Positions 52,157 to 62,839 of a stretch of 64,000 nt of DNA are shown here, piece after piece. This stretch comes from JAISFI01 sp031553775. Its GTDB lineage: Bacteria > Bacteroidota > Bacteroidia > Bacteroidales > Azobacteroidaceae. Every line of letters begins with the position of its first letter. The first letter of the stretch is position 1. Under the pieces are notes generated by a model, which ran no database searches, had not been told where the DNA came from, and worked only from the letters and a program-made list of their open reading frames with translations. The stretch is from assembly GCA_031553775.1 (NCBI GenBank), contig JAVBLA010000021.1:62001-126000 (forward strand), read 5' to 3'. The position numbers and the translations under genes are program-made.

Positions 52157-52213
52157 TACGTGGAGTTTCCACCTTCTTTTTTTGAAAAGATGTTAACTAA
52201 AATAAAATTCACA

Positions 52214-55045
52214 ATGAAAGGACACGAAAACAAAAAACTGAAAGACATTCGATGGATTTGGTTTTTCTTCTTCTGCCTGATGTTTACTCCAAACATTTTT
52301 GCTCAGCAATCAGTAGAAAGAAGAGATTCTTTGAAATTGGATTATGAAACGGTGAACGTTGACAAGTACAATGGTTCTGTTTTTACTATTAATGGAGATG
52401 CGATTAGAAATCTTCCGGTTTCTCACCTTTCGAATACATTGGGTGGCTTGATTCCCGGATTTTATTCCCGTCAGGGAGCCGGAGGAGTGGCAAATGAAGC
52501 ATCCAATTATTGGATCAGGGGAAGGAGAACCGAAGGAGAAGGAGTGTTGACTTTGGTAGATGGCCAGGAAAGGGCCTTCGGCACGCTCTCTCCACATGAA
52601 ATCGAGAGCATCACGGTTTTAAAAGATGCAGCGGCTACAGCATTATATGGAATGCGGGGAGCTAATGGGGTGATCCTGGTAAATACACGTCAGGGAAATA
52701 TAGGAAAACCCCAGGTTGAGTTTACGGCGGAATTGATCAATCAGGAACCACTGCGTTTATTGAAGCCTCTGGGATCTGCAGATTATGCCAGATATTATAA
52801 TGAGGCACTCGCGAATGATGGTAAGGATTTTATATATTCGCAATCAGATATAAATATGTATCGCAATGGCTCGGATCCCGAAAAATATCCGGATGTTCAC
52901 TGGCTGGACGATTATTACAAAAAATACACCTGGATGCAGCGCTATAACCTGAACATTTCAGGAGGAAACAAATTAACCCGTTATTTTGTCAATGCCGGTT
53001 TCCTTACCCAAAGCGGGATGTATAATACGGATAGTGATAATGATTATAGTTACAATACGAACAATCGGATCGATCGTTACAACGTCCGTTCTAATATTGA
53101 ATTTGATGTAACTCCGACCACATTGGTTTCTCTGGACTTATATGGTTGGTACGAAAGCCAGAATCGTCCGGGAGGAGATACTTATGCTGCTTATTGGACC
53201 GCTTTGATTACTCCACCGAATGTTTTTCCTGCATATTATGCCGATAATGGTAATTATGTAGATGATGGCGGAAATAAGATTGTGGGAGAGAATGGAAAAA
53301 TAGTTGCCGGAAATAAAGATTATGCAAATGCCTGGGCGTTGATTAACCGGGCGGGATTTAGTAGCTTTAAGAATGTTTACGGTTCTTACCGTGCTCAGAT
53401 CAAACAAGATCTTTCCATGCTGTTACCCGGGCTTAAAGCCAGAGCTTTGATCTCGATGGACTCCCGCTCTCAGGTAGCAGTAGATCGTACAAGAACATAT
53501 GCTTACTATGAATTAACTACGGATCCCAACGTGTTGAAGAAAACGGGAACTGATGGAGTAATCGGCTCTGATCAGACGAATAAAAACTCTCCGAGATCAA
53601 ATAATATCGAGTTGCAATTATCCTGGGCAAATACTTTTGATAAGCATGAATTGTCTGCTTCTGCTTTTTACAACCAATATGAATCGACCAATGATGTCAG
53701 TATTCCCGCCCGCTTTCAGAGTGTGAACGGATGGGCCAACTACCTTTTTGATAAAAGGTACGGACTGGATTTTTTATTGAGTTATGCCGGATGTTATAAG
53801 TTTGAAAAAGGAAATCGTTTCGGCCTTTTTCCTACGGTTGCGGCAGGGTGGACCATTTCCAACGAATCTTTCTTTGAAGGGATTAAGAACATTGTTCCTT
53901 ATCTGAAACTGAAAGGTTCCTGGGGAAAATTAGGAAATCACCGGGGAGTGGATGCGTTTTACTATGAAAGCCGCATGGTTTCGCCTTCAGGGGTTTATAA
54001 CTTTGGAAATTCTATGGGCGCTGTGGCCGGGTATACTCAGGATGTTATTGCCAATCCGAATCTTACCTGGGAAAAATCCGAATTATTAAATGTGGCTCTG
54101 GAAACCCGTTTATTGAATAACCAACTCACGCTGGGTGGCGAGTATTTCAAGGATAAAAGAACGGATATTTATACCAGCAACGGAAGGGTCAGCAGTCTAT
54201 ACGGATTTGACCTTACTGTATATGAGAATCTGGGAAAAGTGAATACCCAGGGGTACGAATTATATGGAAACTGGAACTCTTCCTTCGGTGATTTCAAATA
54301 TGCTGTCGGCGGAACTTTTTCTTATTCGGCCAGTGAGATTATCGACCTGGGACAAGTAGATCAGCCTTATCCGTGGATGAGTAATGTGGGTTACCCGATT
54401 GGATCGAAAACAGGCTTGATAGCAGACGGCTTCTTTAATTCGTATGATGACATTGTAATGGCGCCTGTTCATACTTACAGCCAGCTACAACCCGGAGATA
54501 TCAGGTATAAAGATTTGAATGGCGACGGATTGGTAGACAATAACGATATTGCCCGGATAGGCTATGCCGATTGTCCACAGATTTTTTACGGAATAACATT
54601 AGGTGTTTCTTATAAAGGATTAGGTGTTTCTGTATTACTGCAGGGTGCTGAACGGACCGATATTACATTGAGTTCGATTGTCGCCACTCCTTTTTTTGGC
54701 AACTTTAACATGTATGAGCATCAGCAAAACAGATGGACCCCTGAAAATAAAAATGCAGAATTCCCCCGTCTCTCAACTATTTATGACAATTCCAATAACG
54801 TGAGAAATTCTTCTCTTTGGATTCGCGATGCGAGTTATCTAAGGCTGAAAACAATGGAAGTTTATTATGAGTTTCCCCGGTCGTTGTTGAAAAAATCTTT
54901 TATCAAAGGTGCAAAAATTTTTGCAACCGGATACGATCTGTACTCTTGGGATAATGTTAAAATTATCGATCCGGAATATGATGGCGGCGCCGGCTCCATG
55001 CCGATCACGCGTAATGTCAGTTTAGGATGTTCTATTAAATTTTAA
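52214..55045 (+). CDS. SusC-like TonB-dependent transporter, short N-terminus
   Basis: A 943-residue outer-membrane transporter started at ATG 52214 (MKGHENKKLK); the upstream in-frame codons at 52100 and 52190 lie before or close to the promoter. The signal peptide ends TPNIFAQ. The plug domain starts at once (INGDAIRNLPVSHLSNTLGGLIPGF, VLTLVDGQER, IESITVLKDAAATALYGMRGANGVILVNT), without the carboxypeptidase-like regulatory domain that most SusC proteins carry. The 22-strand barrel fills the rest and ends in LGCSIKF. With SusD it imports oligosaccharides using TonB energy. The missing domain also removes the usual place of a TonB box, so energy coupling may differ. A SusD gene follows after 6 bp. 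Confidence 0.95.
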   Translation: MKGHENKKLKDIRWIWFFFFCLMFTPNIFAQQSVERRDSLKLDYETVNVDKYNGSVFTINGDAIRNLPVSHLSNTLGGLIPGFYSRQGAGGVANEASNYWIRGRRTEGEGVLTLVDGQERAFGTLSPHEIESITVLKDAAATALYGMRGANGVILVNTRQGNIGKPQVEFTAELINQEPLRLLKPLGSADYARYYNEALANDGKDFIYSQSDINMYRNGSDPEKYPDVHWLDDYYKKYTWMQRYNLNISGGNKLTRYFVNAGFLTQSGMYNTDSDNDYSYNTNNRIDRYNVRSNIEFDVTPTTLVSLDLYGWYESQNRPGGDTYAAYWTALITPPNVFPAYYADNGNYVDDGGNKIVGENGKIVAGNKDYANAWALINRAGFSSFKNVYGSYRAQIKQDLSMLLPGLKARALISMDSRSQVAVDRTRTYAYYELTTDPNVLKKTGTDGVIGSDQTNKNSPRSNNIELQLSWANTFDKHELSASAFYNQYESTNDVSIPARFQSVNGWANYLFDKRYGLDFLLSYAGCYKFEKGNRFGLFPTVAAGWTISNESFFEGIKNIVPYLKLKGSWGKLGNHRGVDAFYYESRMVSPSGVYNFGNSMGAVAGYTQDVIANPNLTWEKSELLNVALETRLLNNQLTLGGEYFKDKRTDIYTSNGRVSSLYGFDLTVYENLGKVNTQGYELYGNWNSSFGDFKYAVGGTFSYSASEIIDLGQVDQPYPWMSNVGYPIGSKTGLIADGFFNSYDDIVMAPVHTYSQLQPGDIRYKDLNGDGLVDNNDIARIGYADCPQIFYGITLGVSYKGLGVSVLLQGAERTDITLSSIVATPFFGNFNMYEHQQNRWTPENKNAEFPRLSTIYDNSNNVRNSSLWIRDASYLRLKTMEVYYEFPRSLLKKSFIKGAKIFATGYDLYSWDNVKIIDPEYDGGAGSMPITRNVSLGCSIKF

Positions 55046-55051
55046 TGCTCT

Positions 55052-56788
55052 ATGAAAAATCTATTTATTATAACATTTGTCGCATCATTTATCTTTTTTG
55101 TACCGGCATGCGATTATATGGATGAAACTCCTTACGATTGGGCCCAACCGAAAGACGTGTTCAGTATGGAGAATCAGTATATGAAACCGGTTCATCAGAC
55201 TTACAGCTATATAAATTCCGGGTTTAACCGGGTTGATGACGCTTTCCTGGATGCAGCTACCGACGATGGGATGTGTACGAAAACGAACTCCACTATACAT
55301 AAGATATCTCAGGGTTTTACCTCTTCTTCCAGTCCGGTTGAAAATTGCTGGGGTTCTTCCTATAAAGGAATCAGACAAGCTATTTTTACGGAAAAGTACC
55401 TGAAAGAGATACCGTTATTCCTGAACGGGCAAACACCGGAACAGGTTGAAGCTATCAAACAAGGTTTGTATGGTGAACTTTGGGCGCTTCGGGCTTTATT
55501 TGAATTTAATTTATTGAAACATTACGGCGGATATGCGATTGAAGATCAACTCTATGAATTAGGCGATCCGGCAATTCAAAATATGCAGCGGAGCAGTTTT
55601 GCCGATTGTGTCGAGCATATCGTAAATTTGTGCGATTCGGCGGCTAAATATCTCGATGTTGAGCCTGCATCCGGTTCCTTTGGCCGTATGCCCAAAGGAG
55701 CTGCTTTAGCAATTAAAGCTAAAACGTTGATTTTCGCAGCCAGTCCTTTATATAACCAGCCGGAGAATGTAAATCCTTTACTGGGTTATGTGGGATCTTC
55801 TCCTGCTGATGTGGAGCAAAGGTGGAAAAACGCAGCTATGGCTTGTGCGGAAGTAATCTCACTTAAAAAAGCAAACGGTAAGGAAAAGTATACACTTTAT
55901 ACCAATAGCTTTGATAAATTATTTACTACCTGTCCGAACGACGAATATATCGTTTTTTGTGGGGCTGCTGCATCTAATGGCTTGGAAAATAGACAATTTC
56001 CTCCGACATTATCCCGGATTTCGGGGGGAGGAACCGTTCCTACACAGGAATTTGTAAATGCATTTACAAATGCGGATGGAACTGATTTTACAGGGAATAC
56101 CTTGTCTCCCGATCAATATCAGAACCGTGACCCACGTTTAAATCTGTCAATCATTTATAATGGTGCTACATTCGGCACCAGGGGCAAAATTTACACAAAA
56201 CTGGGAGAAGGATCTGATAAAAATGGTTTGAATGTTTCAATCAATTACTCCACCAATACCGGTTATTATTTGCGAAAATTCCTGGAGCCTACGATCGATT
56301 TCAGTAAAACTCCTTATGGCAATGCATATCATCTTTTCCCGATCATCCGCTTATCCGATATCTATTTATGTTATGCGGAAGCTGTGAATGAAGCTTTTGG
56401 ACCGGATGTCGACCCTGCATACGGCTTGGGATTAACAGCCCGGGCTGCGGTTCTGAAAGTTCGTAAAGACAGGGCTAAATTTACGACCGATAAGTATCTG
56501 GATAATGTAACTACAGCCATACAGATGCGGGAAAAAATTAAAGGAGAACGTCGGATTGAACTTAGCTTTGAAGAACACCGCTATTTTGACTTGCGTCGTT
56601 GGATGGATGGAGAAAAATTGAATGTTCCCGTACATGGAGTACGGATAGAAACCACCGGAGGTGTCGACAATTATTCAAGGATAGTTGTAGATGAACGCAG
56701 AAAGTTTGAACCCAAAATGTATTATCACCCGATTCCTCTGAATGAGATTAAAACCACTCCGAGCATTCAACAGAACCCAGGATGGTAA
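55052..56788 (+). CDS. SusD-like outer-membrane glycan-binding lipoprotein (first pair)
   Basis: A 578-residue lipoprotein (lipobox FFVPACDYM). The SusD/RagB N-terminal region with TPR helices includes GLYGELWALRALFEFNLLKHYGG, and the C-terminal part ends with the typical RGERRIELSFEEHRYFDLRRW-type motif (KGERRIELSFEEHRYFDLRR, about 505-524) and YYHPIPLNEIKTTP-NPGW. SusD lies as a lid over the SusC barrel and captures oligosaccharides. It begins 6 bp after its SusC partner and 40 bp before the second SusC gene. Confidence 0.97.
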   Translation: MKNLFIITFVASFIFFVPACDYMDETPYDWAQPKDVFSMENQYMKPVHQTYSYINSGFNRVDDAFLDAATDDGMCTKTNSTIHKISQGFTSSSSPVENCWGSSYKGIRQAIFTEKYLKEIPLFLNGQTPEQVEAIKQGLYGELWALRALFEFNLLKHYGGYAIEDQLYELGDPAIQNMQRSSFADCVEHIVNLCDSAAKYLDVEPASGSFGRMPKGAALAIKAKTLIFAASPLYNQPENVNPLLGYVGSSPADVEQRWKNAAMACAEVISLKKANGKEKYTLYTNSFDKLFTTCPNDEYIVFCGAAASNGLENRQFPPTLSRISGGGTVPTQEFVNAFTNADGTDFTGNTLSPDQYQNRDPRLNLSIIYNGATFGTRGKIYTKLGEGSDKNGLNVSINYSTNTGYYLRKFLEPTIDFSKTPYGNAYHLFPIIRLSDIYLCYAEAVNEAFGPDVDPAYGLGLTARAAVLKVRKDRAKFTTDKYLDNVTTAIQMREKIKGERRIELSFEEHRYFDLRRWMDGEKLNVPVHGVRIETTGGVDNYSRIVVDERRKFEPKMYYHPIPLNEIKTTPSIQQNPGW

Positions 56789-56828
56789 AGACTAAATAAA
56801 GGTATATCAATAAATAAAAAATGTAAAT

Positions 56829-59800
56829 ATGAAAAACATAATTCTGATATGTATCTTGTTTTTTTGTTCTTTTCCCCTGATGGCTCAAACAACGGTCACG
56901 GGTAAAGTAATGGATGCTGCCGGAGAGGAAGTAATCGGAGCAACTGTTCTTCAGAAAGGAACATCTAACGGAACAATAACTAATGTATCGGGACAATTTA
57001 CCCTTGTTCTGAAAAATGAGGTCCCCGCTATACTTCAGATTTCCATGATCAGTTACAAACGGCAAGACGTCGATGTAAAAGGGAAAAAAGAGGTGATAGT
57101 TGTGCTTGCTGAAGAAAATTTTGATTTGGAAGAAGTGGTCGTGGTAGGATATGGTACCCAAACGAAAGCTTCCATTACCGGAGCCATTTCCAATATTGGA
57201 AACAAACAACTTAAAGATGTTCCGGTTTCCAGTGCAACGAATGCCCTGATGGGCCGAGTCTCTGGTTTGGTAACACGCCAGGAAAGCGGCCGGCCGGGAG
57301 GTGATGCCTCCAAAATTTTTATCAGGGGACGTGCAACGCCCAATGGAGCTGAACCATTGGTGTTAGTGGATGGTGTGGAGCGCGATTTCAGTCAGATCGA
57401 CCAGGAAGATATCCAAAGTATCTCTGTTTTGAAAGATGCCTCTGCAACAGCTGTGTACGGGGTGCGTGGAGCCAATGGTGTTATATTGGTCACCACCAAA
57501 CGAGGTGATTCGGGCAGCAAGCCTAAAATTTCTCTGTCTGCAGAGTATGGTGTTACTCATTTTAACCGGATTCCGGAACAAATGAATGCGGAAACCACTT
57601 CTATCCTGCAACGGGAAGGGGCAATCAATGTACAACGGGATCCTTCCGACAAGGCCAGTACCAATAACTATGGAACCTCCGAGTATGATAATTATTTGTA
57701 CAGAACACAGCTGAGTCCGTTTACCCATCCGGACAACGATTATGTAGATATTTTTACTAAAGCGGGAAGTCAACAAAAATATAATCTCAGTATATCGGGC
57801 GGAAATAAGGTTGTCAGCTATTTTGTATCGGTGGGATATTTTACCCAGGATGGTATGTTTCAGACTGACGTTAATGAGCTGAGGAAGCATCCCACATTCA
57901 AACGGCTGATTCAGGAATCTCCGGAAGTGGATGCGGCATTAAAAAATCCGGATTCGTATAATCCCGGGTACATGTATGACAGGTTGAATGCACGCTCCAA
58001 TATCGATATTGCCATCACCAATGAAATTAAATTGGGAATAGATATGTCTTATCGTTTCAAAAAGCAGAATCGTCCTGCAGCCTATTCAATCATCGATGCG
58101 AACAGTGATGGTGAAGGTATGCGTCTTTTTGCCCAGTTTATCAGGAATGCACCGCAGTCATTCCCTCTGATGAACCCGAACGGAAGTTTATCGGCTTCCG
58201 CAAACCGTTGGAGGCAAAACCCCTTAACTACAATGGCTTATACAGGATTCCGGACTAACTATGATAATGAACTGGAAAGTTCTTTTACATTGAAAGTTGA
58301 CCTGAAAAGATTATTGAAAGGATTGAGCACAGAGGCCAAATATTCATTTGACCCGGATTGGGCAAACTGGAGAGGAATGGGATGGCGTCCATATGTATAT
58401 GCATATAATCCGGCAAATGGCAGCTATAATCAGGGACTTCCCGGTTTTTTGCCAAAATCTGATTCCGGCAGAACATCACCTACCTATAAACAGTATGCTG
58501 AGTTAGCCTTTCGCTATAAAAATACATTTAACAAGAAGCATGCGGTTTCAGGAGTCGTTTTAGGAAATTTCCGTTCTGTTTCCCGCCCATTCAAAGCTGA
58601 TTCGGATATTACCAAACCAGATAATACCAAATATACATACATTCCACACGTATATCTCGGTTTTGTAGGAAGGGCCAATTATGAGTACGATTCCCGGTAT
58701 CTGTTTGAAGTTAACATGGGATATAACGGATCGAACCGTTTTGCAGAGGGGCATCGTTATCAGCTTTTCCCCGCTGCTTCAGTCGGATGGGTTATCTCCA
58801 ACGAACATTTTATGCCTAAAAATGAAATTTTGACTTATGCGAAATTGCGTGGATCTTTTGGACAGGTGGGGAATGATAACCTGGGCCCAGATTTCAGTTA
58901 TTATTATAAGTCAACTTTTGAAGATGGAAAAGGATATTCTTTTGGAACCAATCCTCCTGTTGGAGTGTCCGGTTTAACGGAGGGAAGGCAGGCCAATATG
59001 CTTGTAACGTGGGAAACAGCCACTAAATATAATGTCGGTTTTGATTCTAAATGGTTACATTCCAATCTTTCGCTCAATATGGATTTCTTTAAAGAGAGAA
59101 GGGAAGATATTCTGAGAAAACTACAGCGGTATACAATTTTTTCAGGAGTAAGAGAGGCTATGCTTCCTCCATATAATATCGGAATCGTGGAAAATAAAGG
59201 TTGTGAATTTGAATTAGGATGGGAGCAACGGATCAACGATTTCTCTTATTATGCCAAGGCGATTTATTCATACGCCCGGAATGAATGGATTGAGAATGGA
59301 GAAAGTCTGAAGTTGTATGACTATCAACGTACGGTAGGACATCCTATCGATCAATTTTTCGGATATGAGTTTGCCGGATTTTATAATTCGTATGACGATA
59401 TAGCGAGTTCTCCCCAACAATTCGGTTCTTCAGCCTTCCGTCCCGGAGATATGAAATATATAGATATAAACGGAGATGGTTATGTCGATACAAACGACCA
59501 GCATGCCATTGGTTATTCTGATGTGCCCGAAATTACTTATTCTTTTCAACTGGGAGCGGAATTCAAAGGATTCGATATGAGTATTATGCTCCAGGGAGCA
59601 GCTCACAGTTCTGTTTACCTGAGGAGTGATGTGGGATGGGATAATACGTTTGGTTCCTATTTCGAGAAGCATCTGGACAGGTGGACTCCGGAAACGGCAG
59701 CGACAGCTACTTATCCCCGCTTGCATGGTGAAGCATCCGGTACTGATCCGAACTATTACTTATCGGACTTCTGGTTGTTAGACGGAAGTTATTTACGGAT

Positions 59801-60008
59801 TAAAAATGCTCAGATCGGGTATACAATTCCTAAAAAAATATTAAAAAAGACACCCTTTGCTTCTGTACGTTTCTACCTCACAGGATTCAACCTGTATACC
59901 TGGGATAAAGTGAAAATTCTTGACCCGGAACAGGATCCGAAAAAGAATGACGGCTATATTTACCCGCAGCAAAAAGTGTACAATGCAGGAGTAAATGTCA
60001 CCTTTTAA
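56829..60008 (+). CDS. SusC-like TonB-dependent transporter, full length (second pair)
   Basis: A 1059-residue outer-membrane transporter. The signal peptide ends PLMAQ. A carboxypeptidase-like regulatory domain (about 20-95, TVTGKVMDAAGEEVIGATV) and a TonB-box-like stretch (EEVVVVGYGTQTK, about 100-112) come before the plug (VSSATNALMGRVSGLV, PLVLVDGVERDF, IQSISVLKDASATAVYGVRGANGVI). The barrel ends YNAGVNVTF with a terminal phenylalanine. This is the standard layout, in contrast to the first SusC of the locus. With the SusD encoded 18 bp downstream it would import a related or differently sized oligosaccharide. Confidence 0.97.
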   Translation: MKNIILICILFFCSFPLMAQTTVTGKVMDAAGEEVIGATVLQKGTSNGTITNVSGQFTLVLKNEVPAILQISMISYKRQDVDVKGKKEVIVVLAEENFDLEEVVVVGYGTQTKASITGAISNIGNKQLKDVPVSSATNALMGRVSGLVTRQESGRPGGDASKIFIRGRATPNGAEPLVLVDGVERDFSQIDQEDIQSISVLKDASATAVYGVRGANGVILVTTKRGDSGSKPKISLSAEYGVTHFNRIPEQMNAETTSILQREGAINVQRDPSDKASTNNYGTSEYDNYLYRTQLSPFTHPDNDYVDIFTKAGSQQKYNLSISGGNKVVSYFVSVGYFTQDGMFQTDVNELRKHPTFKRLIQESPEVDAALKNPDSYNPGYMYDRLNARSNIDIAITNEIKLGIDMSYRFKKQNRPAAYSIIDANSDGEGMRLFAQFIRNAPQSFPLMNPNGSLSASANRWRQNPLTTMAYTGFRTNYDNELESSFTLKVDLKRLLKGLSTEAKYSFDPDWANWRGMGWRPYVYAYNPANGSYNQGLPGFLPKSDSGRTSPTYKQYAELAFRYKNTFNKKHAVSGVVLGNFRSVSRPFKADSDITKPDNTKYTYIPHVYLGFVGRANYEYDSRYLFEVNMGYNGSNRFAEGHRYQLFPAASVGWVISNEHFMPKNEILTYAKLRGSFGQVGNDNLGPDFSYYYKSTFEDGKGYSFGTNPPVGVSGLTEGRQANMLVTWETATKYNVGFDSKWLHSNLSLNMDFFKERREDILRKLQRYTIFSGVREAMLPPYNIGIVENKGCEFELGWEQRINDFSYYAKAIYSYARNEWIENGESLKLYDYQRTVGHPIDQFFGYEFAGFYNSYDDIASSPQQFGSSAFRPGDMKYIDINGDGYVDTNDQHAIGYSDVPEITYSFQLGAEFKGFDMSIMLQGAAHSSVYLRSDVGWDNTFGSYFEKHLDRWTPETAATATYPRLHGEASGTDPNYYLSDFWLLDGSYLRIKNAQIGYTIPKKILKKTPFASVRFYLTGFNLYTWDKVKILDPEQDPKKNDGYIYPQQKVYNAGVNVTF

Positions 60009-60026
60009 TAGTAAAACTAAGATAAT

Positions 60027-61733
60027 ATGAAAAAGATAATAATATATATATTCGGATGTATCCTGTTATTTGGATGTAATGCAGATGGCTTGCTGGATGA
60101 AATGGAAACAGGAGGAGACGATTTAGAAAGTACTTATTCGAATGTGGAAAGTACCAGAAAGGCTTTGAACGACCTCTATGGACGGATGAGAGAAACTACT
60201 AATGCCAATAGCGGTAGCTTTTCCCGGTTGATGGATATGGGGACAACAGTAGCCATGCTGGATAATGCAACCGATGATGGTGGAGGAAATACCACTCGCC
60301 CGCAAGGGGTTCCGGGGATTGCGAAATTTCTTAATTCGGGGATACTTGCAACTACTAATCCGGTAACGAACACCCATCCGTGGACCTTCTATTATAACGC
60401 GATCCGGAATGCTAATATTTTTATGGAAAATGTAGATTATTCTCCCATGACTTCCGAAGAGAAATATTATAGTAAAAATCAGGCTCGTTTCCTGCGTGCC
60501 TATTACTATCATGAATTGTTCCGCTGGTTTGGAGCACTGGTTATCTCGGAAAAAGTGGAAAGTCCCATGTCTTTTGATGCCCAAAGGGAATCAATCGAAA
60601 GAACGGTACGGTACATCGCGAGCGAGTTTGATGCACTGGCACAGCCGGGAATGCTGCCTGATACGGAATGGTCGGATCCGGTAGATTATGGACGTGTAAC
60701 AAGAGCGGCTGCTCTTGCTTACAAAGCAAGAACCTTGCTATATGGAGCCAGTCCGTTGCACCAGGAATCCGGAGTTACCTGGGCAGAGGCTGCAAAGGCT
60801 GCAGAAGACCTGATCGGAAAAAATTGGTTCCAGTTATATACTGATTCGGATGAACCGGCTAAAAGCTACTCCCGCTTATTCAATACCCGGGTCAATTCGG
60901 AAACAATTCTTGCTTATCAAAGAGGATATAACAATGATCTTTATAATCTAATGCCGGGATTCGGTCCCTGGAACCTTAACAAGGAGGTAACGACCGCCCC
61001 TACCCAATGGTTGGTGGATTGTTATGATATGATCGACGGAACGGAACCGATTATCGGCTATGTATCGAATACTACTCCCATTATCAATCCGGCGGCAACC
61101 ACCTATGATGAACAGAATCCATATACAGGCAGAGATCCGAGGTTGAACCAAACTATTTTGCATGATGGCAGTATCTGGCCGAAAATTAATAATACTTCCA
61201 ATGTGAAAATGGATATCTCTACTCCTAATGCATGGGGAATGGGTTACTTCCTGGCTAAATATTTAGATGATAGGATAGATCACCGCTTAAGCGCCCAGAA
61301 TACTTCGCAGAATTTCCAGTTGATTCGTTATGCAGAAGTGCTTCTGAATTATGCCGAGGCAATCAACGAAGCGGAAAATTCTGCCGCTGCAAGAGCTAAG
61401 GCTGTCGATAAACTGAACCAGATCCGCAGCCGGGCCGGAATTACGGGCACCCTTGATGCTAATAACTTTACGCAGGAAACACTCCGTAAACGGATATGGA
61501 AGGAAAGAAGAGTGGAACTTTGTTTTGAAGAACATCGTTTTTTTGATATTCGTCGCTGGAAAATAGCCAAAGATGTAATGGCTTTGCCGGCTGTAGGTAT
61601 TGTGAAAGAAAACGGATTATATGTGAGGAAAGAGCGGGATACCCGGAGTTATAACGAGAAACTGAACTTAATGCCGATTCCGGATGCAGATGTCAAAAAC
61701 TGCCCCGGTATCAAACAAAATCCCGGATATTAA
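60027..61733 (+). CDS. SusD-like outer-membrane glycan-binding lipoprotein (second pair)
   Basis: A 568-residue lipoprotein (lipobox ILLFGCNAD). SusD marks are KNQARFLRAYYYHELFRWFG, the TPR-like helices around ALAYKARTLLYGASPL, and the C-terminal KERRVELCFEEHRFFDIRRW with PIPDADVKNCPGIKQNPGY. It starts 18 bp after the second SusC gene and precedes the surface lipoprotein gene by 31 bp. Paired with that SusC, it forms a second glycan-import complex. Confidence 0.97.
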   Translation: MKKIIIYIFGCILLFGCNADGLLDEMETGGDDLESTYSNVESTRKALNDLYGRMRETTNANSGSFSRLMDMGTTVAMLDNATDDGGGNTTRPQGVPGIAKFLNSGILATTNPVTNTHPWTFYYNAIRNANIFMENVDYSPMTSEEKYYSKNQARFLRAYYYHELFRWFGALVISEKVESPMSFDAQRESIERTVRYIASEFDALAQPGMLPDTEWSDPVDYGRVTRAAALAYKARTLLYGASPLHQESGVTWAEAAKAAEDLIGKNWFQLYTDSDEPAKSYSRLFNTRVNSETILAYQRGYNNDLYNLMPGFGPWNLNKEVTTAPTQWLVDCYDMIDGTEPIIGYVSNTTPIINPAATTYDEQNPYTGRDPRLNQTILHDGSIWPKINNTSNVKMDISTPNAWGMGYFLAKYLDDRIDHRLSAQNTSQNFQLIRYAEVLLNYAEAINEAENSAAARAKAVDKLNQIRSRAGITGTLDANNFTQETLRKRIWKERRVELCFEEHRFFDIRRWKIAKDVMALPAVGIVKENGLYVRKERDTRSYNEKLNLMPIPDADVKNCPGIKQNPGY

Positions 61734-61764
61734 TTTAAAAATATAACAATAAAATACTATTCTT

Positions 61765-62703
61765 ATGAAAAAGATTATCAGAAATTTACTTGTATTGCCT
61801 GTTTTAATGCTGGCTTGTTTCGCTTGCGAAGACGATACTTTCGAAAACGATTATGTTTCCCCTGTGACAATCGGATTTCAGAACCTGGAAACGAATATGG
61901 TTACGCTAGGCAAGGGTGTGCTTACATATACAGTGTCTATTACCGCAACTGCTACCAATCGGGGAATTACCGGTTTTGATATTTATTCGGTAAACTCGAA
62001 AACAGGAGATAAAGGAGCTATTATTCCGGGAACAACTGAGTCATTTGATCCTGCGGTCGGTTCTTATTCGATGAATTATGAGTTTACTGGTCTTACCGAG
62101 GACAAATGTATCAAAGTTGTTGTAACTGATTTTGACGGAAAAACGTATGAACGTAATTTGCTGGTTAAGGTTACCCCATCTGTATTATTCTCCGATGCTG
62201 CCCCTATCAGAACTATAAACATCGAAACGGCCGACGATTATTATGGCTCCTATTATGCAACATGGTTAGGCGGACGGGTATATCTTCAGAGCAACGGCGC
62301 TCAATACGCTGCTGAAGTGGATCTTTCCCTGGGGCAGGTAGATATTGGAGGTACCATCGTTTCCGCATTGGTTTCTCCTGCAAAAAGAGCTGAATTCGGT
62401 TTGCCTACAATGAGCGGTTTACAGGATACAAAGTATGCTTTGACTACCTTGACAGCGGCTCAGTATAATGCAATCACGGCAGTAGATCCTACTACTATTG
62501 CTTCATTGGCAGATCCTACGGAAGACAAAGTTCAAGTAGCAAGCGGAAAAGTGTATTTGTTTAAGACTGCTAATGGTAAAAAGGGACTGATGCATGTCTC
62601 TGGGTTAGCTGCTAAAACGGGAACCATTCAAAATGCTAATGGAGATTGGGTTTCGACAAGTTACAGTAGACTGGCTATATCTACAAAAACCCTGATACCA
62701 TAA
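61765..62703 (+). CDS. Surface lipoprotein, probable glycan-binding protein (SusE/SGBP position)
   Basis: A 312-residue lipoprotein with lipobox CFACEDD. The first half (about 25-140) is an Ig-like beta domain (VTLGKGVLTYTVSITATAT, ending LVKVTPS). The second half is a separate beta-rich domain (about 150-312, YYGSYYATWLGGRVYLQS). It occupies the place right after susD where surface glycan-binding proteins are encoded; such proteins vary widely in sequence, so the assignment rests mainly on position and the lipid anchor. It is the last gene before a strong terminator. Confidence 0.75.
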   Translation: MKKIIRNLLVLPVLMLACFACEDDTFENDYVSPVTIGFQNLETNMVTLGKGVLTYTVSITATATNRGITGFDIYSVNSKTGDKGAIIPGTTESFDPAVGSYSMNYEFTGLTEDKCIKVVVTDFDGKTYERNLLVKVTPSVLFSDAAPIRTINIETADDYYGSYYATWLGGRVYLQSNGAQYAAEVDLSLGQVDIGGTIVSALVSPAKRAEFGLPTMSGLQDTKYALTTLTAAQYNAITAVDPTTIASLADPTEDKVQVASGKVYLFKTANGKKGLMHVSGLAAKTGTIQNANGDWVSTSYSRLAISTKTLIP

Positions 62704-62730
62704 ATTGATACAATAATCATAATTTTAGTT

Positions 62731-62767
62731 TGAAAGCGAGTCTAAAAAACTCGCTTTCAATTTTTTG
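62731..62767 (+). terminator. Terminator of the SusC/SusD operon
   Basis: TGAAAGCGAGT pairs perfectly with ACTCGCTTTCA (7-nt loop), followed by ATTTTTT. It ends the operon that starts near 52148. Confidence 0.93.
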
Positions 62768-62839
62768 ATGAAGCAGATACTATATGATCAATATTGAAGA
62801 GTTCTGAATATAAGTCAGCTAAAATAAAAGTTTAACAAA

